A stretch of 42,117 bases of DNA from assembly GCF_008180615.1 (NCBI RefSeq), contig NZ_VTEH01000009.1, positions 80,422 to 122,538 on the forward strand, written 5' to 3'. Below, in pieces: positions 1 to 7,560 of the stretch. The notes beneath the pieces are model-generated. The model was not told where the DNA came from. It ran no database searches and saw nothing but the letters and a program-made list of their open reading frames with translations. Within the stretch, counting starts at the first letter, position 1. Each line of letters begins with the position of its first letter. Origin of the DNA: Rossellomorea vietnamensis (GTDB lineage Bacteria > Bacillota > Bacilli > Bacillales > Bacillaceae_B). The translations under genes and the position numbers were made by a program.

Positions 1-330
1 ACCCAAGTTGCTAGCTCGGGGGCATCTTCTCCACGTTCCGACCTCAATCATGTACCCAAGTTGCTAGCTTGGATACATCTTCTGCACATTCCGACCTCGA
101 TTATGTATCCAAGTTGCTAGCTCGGAGACATCTTCTCCTCCTTTCTACCTCGATCATGTACCCAAGTTGCTAGCTCAGGCACATCTTCTTCCACTTTCGC
201 CCCCGATCATGTACCCTAGTTGCCAGCTCGGCGACATCTTCTGCACGTTCCGCCCTCAATCATGAATCCAAGTTGCCAGCTCGGCGGCATTTTTGCACGT
301 TCCTACCCCAATCTTCTGCCCAAGAACCTA
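1..330. repeat. 53-bp tandem repeat array, about six copies
   Basis: Six consecutive 53-bp units start at 1, 54, 107, 160, 213 and 266, each beginning A(C/T)CC(A/T)AGTTGC(T/C)AGCT and ending near CTCAATCATGT; a seventh unit decays after 319 (CCCAAGAACCTAGTT). Units differ by scattered substitutions and have no unique spacers, so this is a degenerate minisatellite rather than a CRISPR. The array is cut by the window edge, so its full length is unknown. I see no open frame that it plausibly encodes. Confidence 0.93.
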
Positions 331-370
331 GTTCAAACTGGCTCACCAGCCATCAAGCCACTTCTAACAA

Positions 371-397
371 AAAGAAAAACTTAACCAAACGGCTAAG
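371..397 (-). terminator. Intrinsic terminator of tcyABC
   Basis: On the minus strand a CTTAGCC/GGTTAAG stem with a GTTT loop is followed by TTTTTCTTT, just downstream of the tcyC stop. Confidence 0.7.
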
Positions 398-407
398 CTT
401 TCCTTTT

Positions 408-1142
408 TTACTGTATTAAGTTCAAGAACTGGCGTGTCCGCTCTTCTTTTGGATTTTCGAAAATATCTATCGGGTTGCCGCGTTCGACTATATAACCGCC
501 GTCCATAAAGATGGCTTCGTCCGCCACTTCCTTGGCAAATTTCATTTCATGAGTGACAACGATCATCGTCATCCCTTCTTCCGCAAGGTCCTTCATAACC
601 TTGAGTACTTCTCCGATTAATTCAGGATCCAAGGCTGAGGTTGGCTCATCAAACAGCATGACCTCAGGTTCTATTGCTAATGCCCGTGCGATTCCGACAC
701 GCTGCTGCTGTCCCCCTGAAAGCTGATAGGGATAATAATCAATTTTATCACCCAATCCAACCTTCTCCAGAAGGGAAACCGCTTTTTTCTTAACTTCATC
801 TTTGGATTTACCCTGAACGATTACAGGGCCTTCCATTACATTCTCCAAAGCCGTCCGGTGAGGAAATAGGTTATAGTTTTGAAAAACCATACCTGTTTTC
901 CTGCGCATCTTCAGCAATTCTTTCTTGGAAAGCTTTTGAGAGAAATCCATTCTTGTTCCGCTGATGTTCAGCTTTCCTTCATCAGGTATCTCGAGAAGGT
1001 TCAAACAGCGAAGGAAGGTTGTTTTCCCAGATCCTGAAGGACCGATCAATACGATTACCTGTCCTTTTTCGACTTCAACATCAAATCCTTTTAAAACTTC
1101 AAGATCCCCAAAACGCTTCTTCAATCCTTTTATGCTGATCAT
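408..1142 (-). CDS. tcyC: L-cystine ABC transporter, ATP-binding subunit TcyC
   Basis: This 244-residue ATPase energises uptake of L-cystine by the TcyABC importer at the cytoplasmic membrane. Walker A (GPSGSGKTT, about residues 34-42), the Q-loop region ([22 protein letters not shown]), the signature [15 protein letters not shown], Walker [13 protein letters not shown] and the switch histidine (VTHEMKFA) are all present. The sequence follows B. subtilis TcyC nearly end to end, including the [11 protein letters not shown] and [11 protein letters not shown] segments, so I prefer it to a generic GlnQ-type name. It is the last gene of the tcyA-tcyB-tcyC operon; the ATG lies 16 nt after tcyB and follows a purine-rich GAGGGGGG site. 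Substrate is inferred from family and operon. Confidence 0.93.
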   Translation of the reverse strand: MISIKGLKKRFGDLEVLKGFDVEVEKGQVIVLIGPSGSGKTTFLRCLNLLEIPDEGKLNISGTRMDFSQKLSKKELLKMRRKTGMVFQNYNLFPHRTALENVMEGPVIVQGKSKDEVKKKAVSLLEKVGLGDKIDYYPYQLSGGQQQRVGIARALAIEPEVMLFDEPTSALDPELIGEVLKVMKDLAEEGMTMIVVTHEMKFAKEVADEAIFMDGGYIVERGNPIDIFENPKEERTRQFLNLIQ

Positions 1143-1158
1143 CTACTTTCCCCCCTCT

Positions 1159-1863
1159 CTATTTGGCAATATACCGGTCAAGCCTTGTTTCCACCCGGTC
1201 CTGAATCAGTGTAAGCATGAAGCACATGATCCAGTATAGAAGCGCGGCCTCCATATATAATAGAAGAAATTCATAAGTAGTCGCTGCAATCTCCTGCGCC
1301 TTCCTGAATAGCTCAGTCACTAAAATCAGGGAGGCCAATGAAGTATCCTTCACCAGGCTGATGAAAGAATTCGACAGCGGCGGGATGGAGACCCTTGCCG
1401 CCTGCGGAAGGACCACCCGTTTCAAATTCTGGCTGTAAGTCATTCCAATGGAATACCCTGCCTCCCACTGTCCTTTTGGAATCGACTGAATGGCTGCCCT
1501 GACAATCTCAGAAGCATAAGCCCCCACGTTTAAAGAAAAGGCAATGACTGCAGATGGAAAAGGATCGAATTTCAAAGCTTCAATACCGAGATTCCCCAAG
1601 CCGTAAAAGATGATGAATAATTGCACAAGCAATGGTGTACCTCTTATTGCCGATACGTATACACGGGCAATTCCCCTCAGGAGCTTGCTGCCCGACAACC
1701 TTGATAAAGCGGTCAGTATGGCCAAAACCATCCCGCATGCAAAGGATATTAGTGTTAGAGGAATTGAATAATACAAAGCTCCCTTTACCATAGGAAGCAG
1801 GGAGCTTTGCAGAATATCCATCATGCGTTCAGGGTCTTGAAAGATACTACCTAGGAGAAACAT
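1159..1863 (-). CDS. tcyB: L-cystine ABC transporter, permease TcyB
   Basis: Membrane permease of the cystine importer, about 234 residues with several hydrophobic helices and the polar amino acid permease (HisM type) EAA loop around [22 protein letters not shown]. It carries the motifs [19 protein letters not shown] and [21 protein letters not shown] shared with B. subtilis TcyB. The frame is open from a TTG at 1872, but I favour the ATG at 1863 because the resulting MFLL start resembles the B. subtilis N-terminus. Either start overlaps the end of tcyA, so translation is probably coupled. It is the second gene of tcyABC. Confidence 0.92.
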   Translation of the reverse strand: MFLLGSIFQDPERMMDILQSSLLPMVKGALYYSIPLTLISFACGMVLAILTALSRLSGSKLLRGIARVYVSAIRGTPLLVQLFIIFYGLGNLGIEALKFDPFPSAVIAFSLNVGAYASEIVRAAIQSIPKGQWEAGYSIGMTYSQNLKRVVLPQAARVSIPPLSNSFISLVKDTSLASLILVTELFRKAQEIAATTYEFLLLYMEAALLYWIMCFMLTLIQDRVETRLDRYIAK

Positions 1864-2671
1864 CTTCGCCAAACCAATTCTCAGAGATTTCGGCGTACGT
1901 ACCGTCTTCCATCATTTCCTCTAACGCGTTATTTACTTCTTCTACCAATTCTTCGTTTCCTTGACGGAACATCAATCCGCTTTGAGCAGCTTCATCTTGT
2001 GTTGCCACAATTTCAACGCCAGCATTTTTTTGTTTTTGCAGGTAATCAAGAATGGACAATTTGTCATTAACGGTAACATCCACTCTGCCTTGTTCAAGCA
2101 ATTGAATCGCTTGGGCAAGACCGTCTACTCCTTGAATTTCGGCACCATAGCTTTCAGCAATGTCTCTATAATTACTCGTTAGAGATTGTGCGGAAGTCAG
2201 GCCATCAATATCTTCGAATGAAGAAACATCTTCATTATCTTTGCTGGCAACCAGGACCGCAGAAGATTCAATGTAAGGGATAGAAAAATCATATTTCTCT
2301 TGGCGGTCTTCCCTGATTCCAACCTGGTTTGCAATCATATCGAAACGATTGGAATTTAACCCTTCGAACATGGCATCCCATTGCGTTTCTTGAAACACCG
2401 GTTTTACTCCAAGACGGCTGGCTACTTCCTTAGCAATTTCTACATCAAACCCAGTCAGCTCTCCTGATTCATCGTGGAAAGTGAATGGCGGGTATGTACC
2501 TTCCGTCCCGATCAGGAACTCTCCATCTTCCTGGATTTTTTCATATAATGACTGTTCCTGCTGATCTTCTCCAGTACCTGCAGATTCTTCATTGTCTGTA
2601 TTATTACCGCAGGCTGCAAGCAGGAATACTGCACCTAAAAAGAACAAAATACTCTTAGATAACTTCTTCAT
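1847..2671 (-). CDS. tcyA: L-cystine-binding lipoprotein TcyA
   Basis: Extracellular solute-binding lipoprotein of the cystine importer, 274 residues. A signal peptide ends in a lipobox (LLAAC, Cys21), followed by an acidic linker and a type-II periplasmic binding fold starting near [18 protein letters not shown]. Segments [33 protein letters not shown] and WFGEDVS match B. subtilis TcyA. It is the first gene of the operon, with a good SigA-type promoter upstream and a GTGAGG ribosome site 7 nt before ATG. Confidence 0.94.
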   Translation of the reverse strand: MKKLSKSILFFLGAVFLLAACGNNTDNEESAGTGEDQQEQSLYEKIQEDGEFLIGTEGTYPPFTFHDESGELTGFDVEIAKEVASRLGVKPVFQETQWDAMFEGLNSNRFDMIANQVGIREDRQEKYDFSIPYIESSAVLVASKDNEDVSSFEDIDGLTSAQSLTSNYRDIAESYGAEIQGVDGLAQAIQLLEQGRVDVTVNDKLSILDYLQKQKNAGVEIVATQDEAAQSGLMFRQGNEELVEEVNNALEEMMEDGTYAEISENWFGEDVSPR

Positions 2672-2716
2672 TATAAAACCTCACTATTCTTATCGGATTT
2701 ATTAGTCACGATTGCT

Positions 2717-2745
2717 ATCATAAATTTTTATACCCCTTCTGTCAA
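2717..2745 (-). promoter_or_regulatory. SigA-type promoter of tcyABC
   Basis: On the minus strand TTGACA (2740-2745), a 17-nt spacer and TATGAT (2717-2722) stand about 45-75 nt upstream of the tcyA start. Match to the vegetative consensus is close to perfect. Confidence 0.82.
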
Positions 2746-2790
2746 TAATAATGTTTCTACCCTTTAGTTTTCACTAAAAGTGCTAAAAAC

Positions 2791-2822
2791 ATTAATGCCC
2801 GGTATAATTAATGTTCGGTATC
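2791..2822. promoter_or_regulatory. 16-bp tandem direct repeat upstream of tcyA promoter
   Basis: ATTAATGCCCGGTATA (2791-2806) is immediately repeated as ATTAATGTTCGGTATC (2807-2822), 13 of 16 identical, about 45-80 bp upstream of the tcyA -35 box. The position suits an activator site of LysR or similar type, but no regulator can be named. An inverted repeat CTTAAAAA/TTTTTAAG follows at about 2825-2849. Confidence 0.45.
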
Positions 2823-2970
2823 TTCTTAAAAATCGATGGTATTTTTAAGTATTCTTATGGGAATCAACCAGCCAAAAAATTAGACTTCTTTTAATGACTA
2901 TTATTCAGGGATGTATTTAATAAACTTTTACCTTATAATGTGGATTGTCCTGCAGCTTAACTTTTTTAAA

Positions 2971-3189
2971 GGCTTTTAGCTAAGATTGTGGCTATGGAAA
3001 AGTAATGGATTTCCACTCCAACCCCATGACTCCGCGGGGCGGGCGGTGAGCCTCCTCCGCTTTGCCTCCGGGGTCTCACCTGTCCCGCTAGTCCCTCAGG
3101 AGGTCGCACGTCTTCCGTTCCACTCCCCTTACCTTAAAGGGAGGAAGGTAAGATAGTAATCAATAGCAAGAATATCTTTGAAAAGAGCC
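2971..3189. repeat. Dispersed foldback repeat family 1, copy A
   Basis: A 219-bp element with imperfect terminal inverted repeats: left GGCTTTTAGCTAAGATTGTG, right CTTTGAAAAGAGCC. The GC-rich core contains CTCCGCGGGGCGGGCG, GGGGTCTCACCTGTCCCGC and CAGGAGGTCGCAC, which can pair with each other into a long hairpin. Closely related copies are at 11498, 13897 and 23336. It contains no plausible ORF and sits between the tcyA promoter region and the gene at 3264. Confidence 0.85.
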
Positions 3190-3263
3190 TTAAAAAAAAC
3201 AGAAATTGCTTAAAAGGAAAACTTCTTAGGAAACCTTGAGCTAAATATATTGGAGGTTCTAAC

Positions 3264-3884
3264 ATGAAGATTGCTTTATTGGGAGCTTCAGGCAGGGTAG
3301 GCTCCATCATCATGGAATGTGTATTGAAAGATGGCCATCATGTACAAGCGCTGGTGAGGAACACAGAGAAAATCAAAAGTAAGCATCCGAATCTGTCTCT
3401 TATCGAAGGCAATGTCCTGAACGAAAAAGATATAGACTACTGTTTTTCACAATGTGATGCAGTAATCAGCGGGCTGGGCACGGATAAGAATGATGTCCTT
3501 TCAAGAAGTATGCCGGGTATTCTGAATTCAATGAGAAGAAATAAGATAACGAGGATTGTTACGATCGGTACAGCGGGGATTCTTCAGGCAAGAGAGACTC
3601 CTTCCCTTTATAGGTTCCAGACAAATGAATCAAAAAGAAGGAGCACGAGTGCAGCAGAGGATCATTTAAGAACATACCTAATGTTGAAGAGCTCTGAATT
3701 GAATTGGACAATCGTGTGTCCTACTTACCTTCCTGATGGGGAAAGAATAGGCGTTTACCGCACTGAAAAAGAAATGCTTCCTGAGAATGGCAAAAGCATT
3801 TCCATATTTGATACAGCCGACTTTGCCTATAGTTTGATCACTAATGAAGATAGTTACCGAAACAGAATAGGCATCAGTTATTAA
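3264..3884 (+). CDS. NAD(P)-binding Rossmann protein (NmrA/YwnB-like)
   Basis: A 206-residue single-domain protein of the atypical SDR (NAD(P)H-binding, PF13460-like) family. The N-terminus MKIALLGASGRVGSIIMECVL carries the dinucleotide-binding GASGRVGS motif, and ALVRN after the second strand is typical of NADP-binding members. GLGTD and RIVTIGTAGI follow the Rossmann order; the catalytic YxxxK of classical SDRs is not obvious. GGAGGT 7 nt before ATG supports the start. It is a stand-alone gene and its substrate is unknown. Confidence 0.82.
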   Translation: MKIALLGASGRVGSIIMECVLKDGHHVQALVRNTEKIKSKHPNLSLIEGNVLNEKDIDYCFSQCDAVISGLGTDKNDVLSRSMPGILNSMRRNKITRIVTIGTAGILQARETPSLYRFQTNESKRRSTSAAEDHLRTYLMLKSSELNWTIVCPTYLPDGERIGVYRTEKEMLPENGKSISIFDTADFAYSLITNEDSYRNRIGISY

Positions 3885-3987
3885 CCGCTCCGGTGCGGTT
3901 CTGACGAGCTCATACGCTTACGCATTAAAAGGACGTTCCCGCATAGCTCGTTAAGGCACTCTAGTTTATTTGCTATCATCCAAACAG

Positions 3988-4016
3988 AAAAGAGCTCCCT
4001 TGTCTATAAGGGAGCT
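3988..4016 (-). terminator. Terminator of the 4027-4898 operon
   Basis: AGCTCCCTT/AAGGGAGCT stem (9 bp, perfect) followed on the minus strand by CTTTTC, 10 nt past the stop of the gene at 4027. Confidence 0.82.
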
Positions 4017-4026
4017 GCAAGCTTAT

Positions 4027-4521
4027 CTATTTAAAGATTGTCGAGATGATTTCTTCCATTGACATTCCGCTTTCGAACTCAAAAGTGCCTGGTCTGAGTT
4101 CGTTTTCAAGCCCTCTTTTTTCTACCTCACTGTAAAATTCCATGCCATCGACTATGATTTTTGCTTTTTCCAAGGCATTTCCCACATCTATGCTGGTCAT
4201 GCCCATTGATACAGACAGGATGGCCCTGTATACTACCTTTTCTTCCGGTGACTGCTTCTCTTTCTCACCTTGCTTTTCCTCAATTTCCTTATTAGCGGAC
4301 GCCGCCAGCTGCTTATTCCACTCTTCCTCTGTATGTATGACAAAGCCGGTTGAAGCCAGCTGTTCAATCATTTCATCCTCGCTCAGGACCTGTTTTTCCA
4401 CTGATTCGGCTGGTTTCTCTGTGCTTTCAGCCGTGGAAGGACCAAACAGATAAACCGCCCCTATTGTTGTGGTGGCAATTAAGAGCCCTGCTGCAAAACT
4501 GCGCAAAGTATTGGTCATCAT
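4027..4521 (-). CDS. Membrane-anchored protein with MltG/YceG-like C-terminal motif
   Basis: A 164-residue protein with one N-terminal membrane segment (about residues 8-27), a charged low-complexity linker rich in Glu and Lys, and a C-terminal half ending ELRPGTFEFESGMSMEEIISTIFK. That tail resembles the substrate-groove (LysM-like) part of MltG/YceG endolytic transglycosylases (R.G.y.f..gms..eii..i), but the catalytic domain is absent. Its ATG overlaps the stop of the upstream gene (ATGA type), so the two are co-translated. I infer an envelope-associated role; no enzymatic function can be claimed. Confidence 0.75.
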   Translation of the reverse strand: MMTNTLRSFAAGLLIATTTIGAVYLFGPSTAESTEKPAESVEKQVLSEDEMIEQLASTGFVIHTEEEWNKQLAASANKEIEEKQGEKEKQSPEEKVVYRAILSVSMGMTSIDVGNALEKAKIIVDGMEFYSEVEKRGLENELRPGTFEFESGMSMEEIISTIFK

Positions 4522-4898
4522 TGTGCGGCCATGCCCCTTTCCATCTTCCTTGCTGTGTATGGAGCAAGCATCATTTCGACCTCGTGAGGGTTAAGTCCGT
4601 TTTTTGAAGAGATGCTTTCTATGGAGTATCCTCGTTTGTGCATATCAAGGATTTCACGCAGCAGTAGACGTTCTTTAGCTGAAGCTTCCATTGCACCTGC
4701 TTGCTTTGCAGTAATTTCTGCATCTAATTCTATGTTACGTATCTGTTTTTGAAGCTCATGAACCTCATTCATCAATGAAATAGAAGAGTGTTCAATCTGC
4801 TGTTCAACAGATGATTTGGATTGCGCCGTTTTAATAAACGACAAAATGAGCAGTATGACTGCTGAACCGAACAAAATGGCTAAAGCCCATCCCATCAT
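4518..4898 (-). CDS. Membrane-anchored coiled-coil protein, unknown function
   Basis: A 126-residue protein with a membrane helix at residues 4-22, a likely coiled coil at about 28-70, and a C-terminal segment RGYSIESISSKNGLNPHEVEMMLAP that looks like a small helix-turn-helix. The TM/coiled-coil/HTH-like-tail architecture recalls DUF6115 (YlxL/SwrB-like) proteins of Bacillus, but this is a resemblance only. GGGAGG precedes the tandem ATG ATG start. It is the first gene of a two-gene operon with the MltG-like protein. Confidence 0.72.
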   Translation of the reverse strand: MMGWALAILFGSAVILLILSFIKTAQSKSSVEQQIEHSSISLMNEVHELQKQIRNIELDAEITAKQAGAMEASAKERLLLREILDMHKRGYSIESISSKNGLNPHEVEMMLAPYTARKMERGMAAQ

Positions 4899-5059
4899 AG
4901 GTTCCTCCCTTACTTTTCAATCTATAACACAAACTAGATTATACCGTGTTCGGGAAGGAAATGGGGACATAAATCGACAAAATCCCCCTTTGGTCCTGTC
5001 TTTATAACAGTATACCGCAATATCAACATTACCTAGGGGCTAGTATAGTCGGGAAATAG

Positions 5060-5160
5060 TGATAATCGTTTGAACTACCCACCACTTATCGCCCTTACAG
5101 GTCGCTTGAAGTGGGGGATTCCTAAGAACACAAACCTATTGGTTCGTTTTTGGTTAGGCT
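5060..5160 (-). ncRNA. Candidate omega/reRNA 3' end with right-end hairpin
   Basis: Downstream of the tnpB stop, a stem formed by CCCCCACTTCAAGCGACC and GGGCGATAAGTGGTGGG (minus strand, about 5078-5117) closes the element. In characterised TnpB systems the guide RNA spans the end of tnpB and this structured right end, and its guide is the flanking DNA just past the element. By that rule the guide here would be the first 16-20 nt below about 5071. This is inference from the family. Confidence 0.5.
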
Positions 5161-6515
5161 AACTCCGCAGTCCCTGCGGTTAATCGCAATGCTTCGTTGC
5201 GAAGATTTATACTTGCGTTTAGATCCCTTTGATGGCTGCTTTTACAAGTTGGACACGTCCATTCACGCAACGCAAGATCTTTAACGGCTTTATACTTATG
5301 ATTACATACAGAACATAGCTGGCTGGAAGGGAAATTTTTTGCTGCTGCTATCACCTGTTTACCGTACCATAATGATTTGTATTCTAACATAGACCTGAAT
5401 TGGGCCCAGCTTACTTCGCTGATTCCTTTTGAAAGGTCTTTGTTTTTTAACATTTTTTTGACGGACAAATCTTCAATGCCGATAATGTCGTGGTTTTTGA
5501 CTATTTCGGTAGAGATTTTGTCCAACATATCTTTTCTTGCATTAGCGATTTTTTCGTGCAGCCGGGCAACTTTCTTTTTTTGTTTTTTCCAATTCGAAGA
5601 ACCCAATTGCCTCCTTGAAAGAATGCGTTGGGCATTGATTATTTTCTTTTCTAGTATACGGAAAAAGCGTGGGTTTTTATGGATTGTGCCATCTGAAAGA
5701 GTAGCGAAATCCTTCAAACCTACGTCGATTCCGACAGAGGTGCCGGTTTTCTTATAGGGTTGAATTTCTATTTCAGCCAATATCGAAATGAAGAACTTAC
5801 CTGAAGGGTTTCGTCTAATGGTGGCGTTCATTATTCGGCCTTTGACCTCACGACTCTTGGCAAACCGAACAAGGCCGAGTTTTGGCAATTTGATGTGTTT
5901 ATCTTTCACTTGTATATTCCCGTTCACAAACTTTGTGGTATAGGATTGAACGGGGTTCTTCTTCGATTTGAATCGAGGTAAATGATTTTGTTTCTTGTAA
6001 TACCGTGTGTAGGAATCATGAACGATTTCAACTGATTTCTGAAGGGCAATACTATCGACTTCTTTCAAGAATGAATAGGTCTTCTTGAGCTCTCGAACAG
6101 CTTTGATGGATTGGTTCTTGTTGAAAAATTTACCTTTCCAATTGTTCTGCGAAAGCTGTCCATTCTGTACCATTTCATTTACGATAGACCAATAAGCGTC
6201 TTTGTTCTTTTGTTTCCCAACAAAATAGTTGTAGATGAACCGGGAACAACCGAACGTTTTATTGATTAATTCAATTTGTTGGTGATTTGGATAGATCCTG
6301 AATTTAAAGGTTTTTTTAACAATCAAATGGTTTCACCTCCTTGTAGTAATTATACCAAGAAAGATGGTACCTTGGGAACGTATGTTTCTTTCGAAGTTTT
6401 TTTAGTAGAGACCAAAGGCAGGCGATTCATCTCCCCCTTACCGTTGGGCTATGCCCTTCACACGCTTGAAGAGGGAGTTTTCTCGTCTTTTTTAGATAAA
6501 TTCCGGGACCGCTAT
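5071..6515 (-). mobile_element. IS200/IS605-type element with tnpB only
   Basis: The element is defined by the tnpB gene and a right-end hairpin ending in GGGTAGTTCAA (minus strand, 5071-5081), the usual form of IS605-family right ends in Bacillales. No tnpA is present, so it depends on a transposase in trans or is immobile. The left boundary cannot be fixed; it must lie between 6340 and about 6515, where the neighbouring nucleotidyltransferase gene ends. The leader at 6420-6480 holds a conspicuous GGGCATAGCCC hairpin. IS605 elements make no target duplication, so none is expected. Confidence 0.68.
5154..6326 (-). CDS. tnpB: TnpB, RNA-guided nuclease of IS605 family
   Basis: A 390-residue intact TnpB (OrfB, IS1341 type). 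The RuvC residues are in place: D201 (GIDVGLKDFA), E285 (IGIEDLSVK) and D368 (HQRDLNASINL). The zinc ribbon is complete with C338/C341 and C358/C361 (CSVC and CPTC), and the N-terminal FKFRIYPN strand is typical. The start is a TTG with GGAGG 9 nt upstream. All catalytic residues being kept suggests recent activity or selection. Family members cut DNA guided by an RNA from the element end and help retain the element. Confidence 0.95.
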   Translation of the reverse strand: MIVKKTFKFRIYPNHQQIELINKTFGCSRFIYNYFVGKQKNKDAYWSIVNEMVQNGQLSQNNWKGKFFNKNQSIKAVRELKKTYSFLKEVDSIALQKSVEIVHDSYTRYYKKQNHLPRFKSKKNPVQSYTTKFVNGNIQVKDKHIKLPKLGLVRFAKSREVKGRIMNATIRRNPSGKFFISILAEIEIQPYKKTGTSVGIDVGLKDFATLSDGTIHKNPRFFRILEKKIINAQRILSRRQLGSSNWKKQKKKVARLHEKIANARKDMLDKISTEIVKNHDIIGIEDLSVKKMLKNKDLSKGISEVSWAQFRSMLEYKSLWYGKQVIAAAKNFPSSQLCSVCNHKYKAVKDLALREWTCPTCKSSHQRDLNASINLRNEALRLTAGTAELA

Positions 6516-6517
6516 TT

Positions 6518-7330
6518 TCAGGAGTTCTCCCGGTGGTTCAGTAAAGATCTTACCTTATTCGAGATAAAACTCTTCAATAAGAAAAGTTCCTGCTTTTCAA
6601 AGGTATGGGCAGATTTATCCCCTCCATAACATTCCGCTGCTTTTTCAACAGTGAAAGCAAACTCTGCAGGAAGAGACGATGTTCCCCAAGAACCTGCTTC
6701 ATATTTTGAGGAGATGACTCCTTCTTTCAGGTACCAATAAACCCTCATTATATTCAGAATACAGTATACCGGGTTTTCTTCAATGTTTTCCAAACAATCT
6801 TCAAAATCGCCCATAATGGATGACAGATAATCGGCAGATGGTATTATGGGGAAAACTTCTTTAACAGGTTTGCCGCACAAACAAATCCCTCTATTATTAA
6901 GGATAGTGATGTGCGCTGCCAAATCCTCATCCCTGTTTACCTCCTCATTTAAAAATTGAGATGAGCCCTGAGCCAAATCATTTTCAAACCGTTTTCTCCA
7001 GAACTCACTATAATGGAAATCAAATGGACAGGGGTGCTGCCAGTCTTTCATTTGTACTTCGTTCACAAAACTGACCTCTATAGGAAAAGGAGAAGCAGAA
7101 TAATGTAAAAATAACTTTGCCAACTTCCTTTTGATTTCAACAGGGAGGGTCTTTTTCGTTACAACTAAAATATCCACATCACTGCTGTTTGGATTAAAAC
7201 CTCCCATTGATAAGGAACCATGGAGATAGATACCTGTTAAATTAGTTCCTATTATTTTAGAAATCTTATTTTGTATTATCAAAACAAATTCTACTGTTTC
7301 GGGTGAACTCGTTTTCAGTGTATATACCAT
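6518..7330 (-). CDS. Aminoglycoside nucleotidyltransferase-like protein (AadA/ANT type)
   Basis: A 270-residue protein with an N-terminal nucleotidyltransferase fold (HGSLSMGGFNPNSSDVDILVV; G38-S39, D51 and D53 as metal ligands) and the helical AadA C-terminal domain (DUF4111 type; CLNIMRVYWYLKEG, GSWGTSSLP). The family adenylylates streptomycin or spectinomycin; chromosomal copies in bacilli may or may not give resistance. GGAGGAG precedes the ATG. Its last residues (LLNHRENS) lie against the IS605 element boundary, so the extreme C-terminus may have been altered by insertion, though the length is normal. Confidence 0.87.
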   Translation of the reverse strand: MVYTLKTSSPETVEFVLIIQNKISKIIGTNLTGIYLHGSLSMGGFNPNSSDVDILVVTKKTLPVEIKRKLAKLFLHYSASPFPIEVSFVNEVQMKDWQHPCPFDFHYSEFWRKRFENDLAQGSSQFLNEEVNRDEDLAAHITILNNRGICLCGKPVKEVFPIIPSADYLSSIMGDFEDCLENIEENPVYCILNIMRVYWYLKEGVISSKYEAGSWGTSSLPAEFAFTVEKAAECYGGDKSAHTFEKQELFLLKSFISNKVRSLLNHRENS

Positions 7331-7469
7331 CTGAACTCCTCCTTTTAAAACGTGAATACTATCAATTCTGTTCAGAAAAAACTAGATCTCATACTTATAT
7401 CGAAGTCAACTTATCCAGCATAATTATATTGAAAATGTTTCTTAACAGCAGCATTTAAAAATCATTCAA

Positions 7470-7500
7470 AGAAAAGAGCATGTCATAATGACACACTCTT
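7470..7500 (-). terminator. Terminator of bmrCD
   Basis: Stem AAGAGTGTGTCAT/ATGACATGCTCTT (11 of 13 paired) followed on the minus strand by TTTCTTTG, about 60 nt after the bmrD stop. Confidence 0.75.
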
Positions 7501-7560
7501 TCTGTAATTTCATACTCTCATACATCCTGCCTGTACTTGAACTGCTTACCAGTTTAAGTT

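Noticed and set aside
1..330. CRISPR-like array
   Set aside because: The 53-bp units are contiguous and diverged with no unique spacers, and no cas genes are in the window.
5377..5757. Plus-strand frame within the tnpB region
   Set aside because: Antisense shadow of tnpB, whose catalytic motifs define the coding strand.
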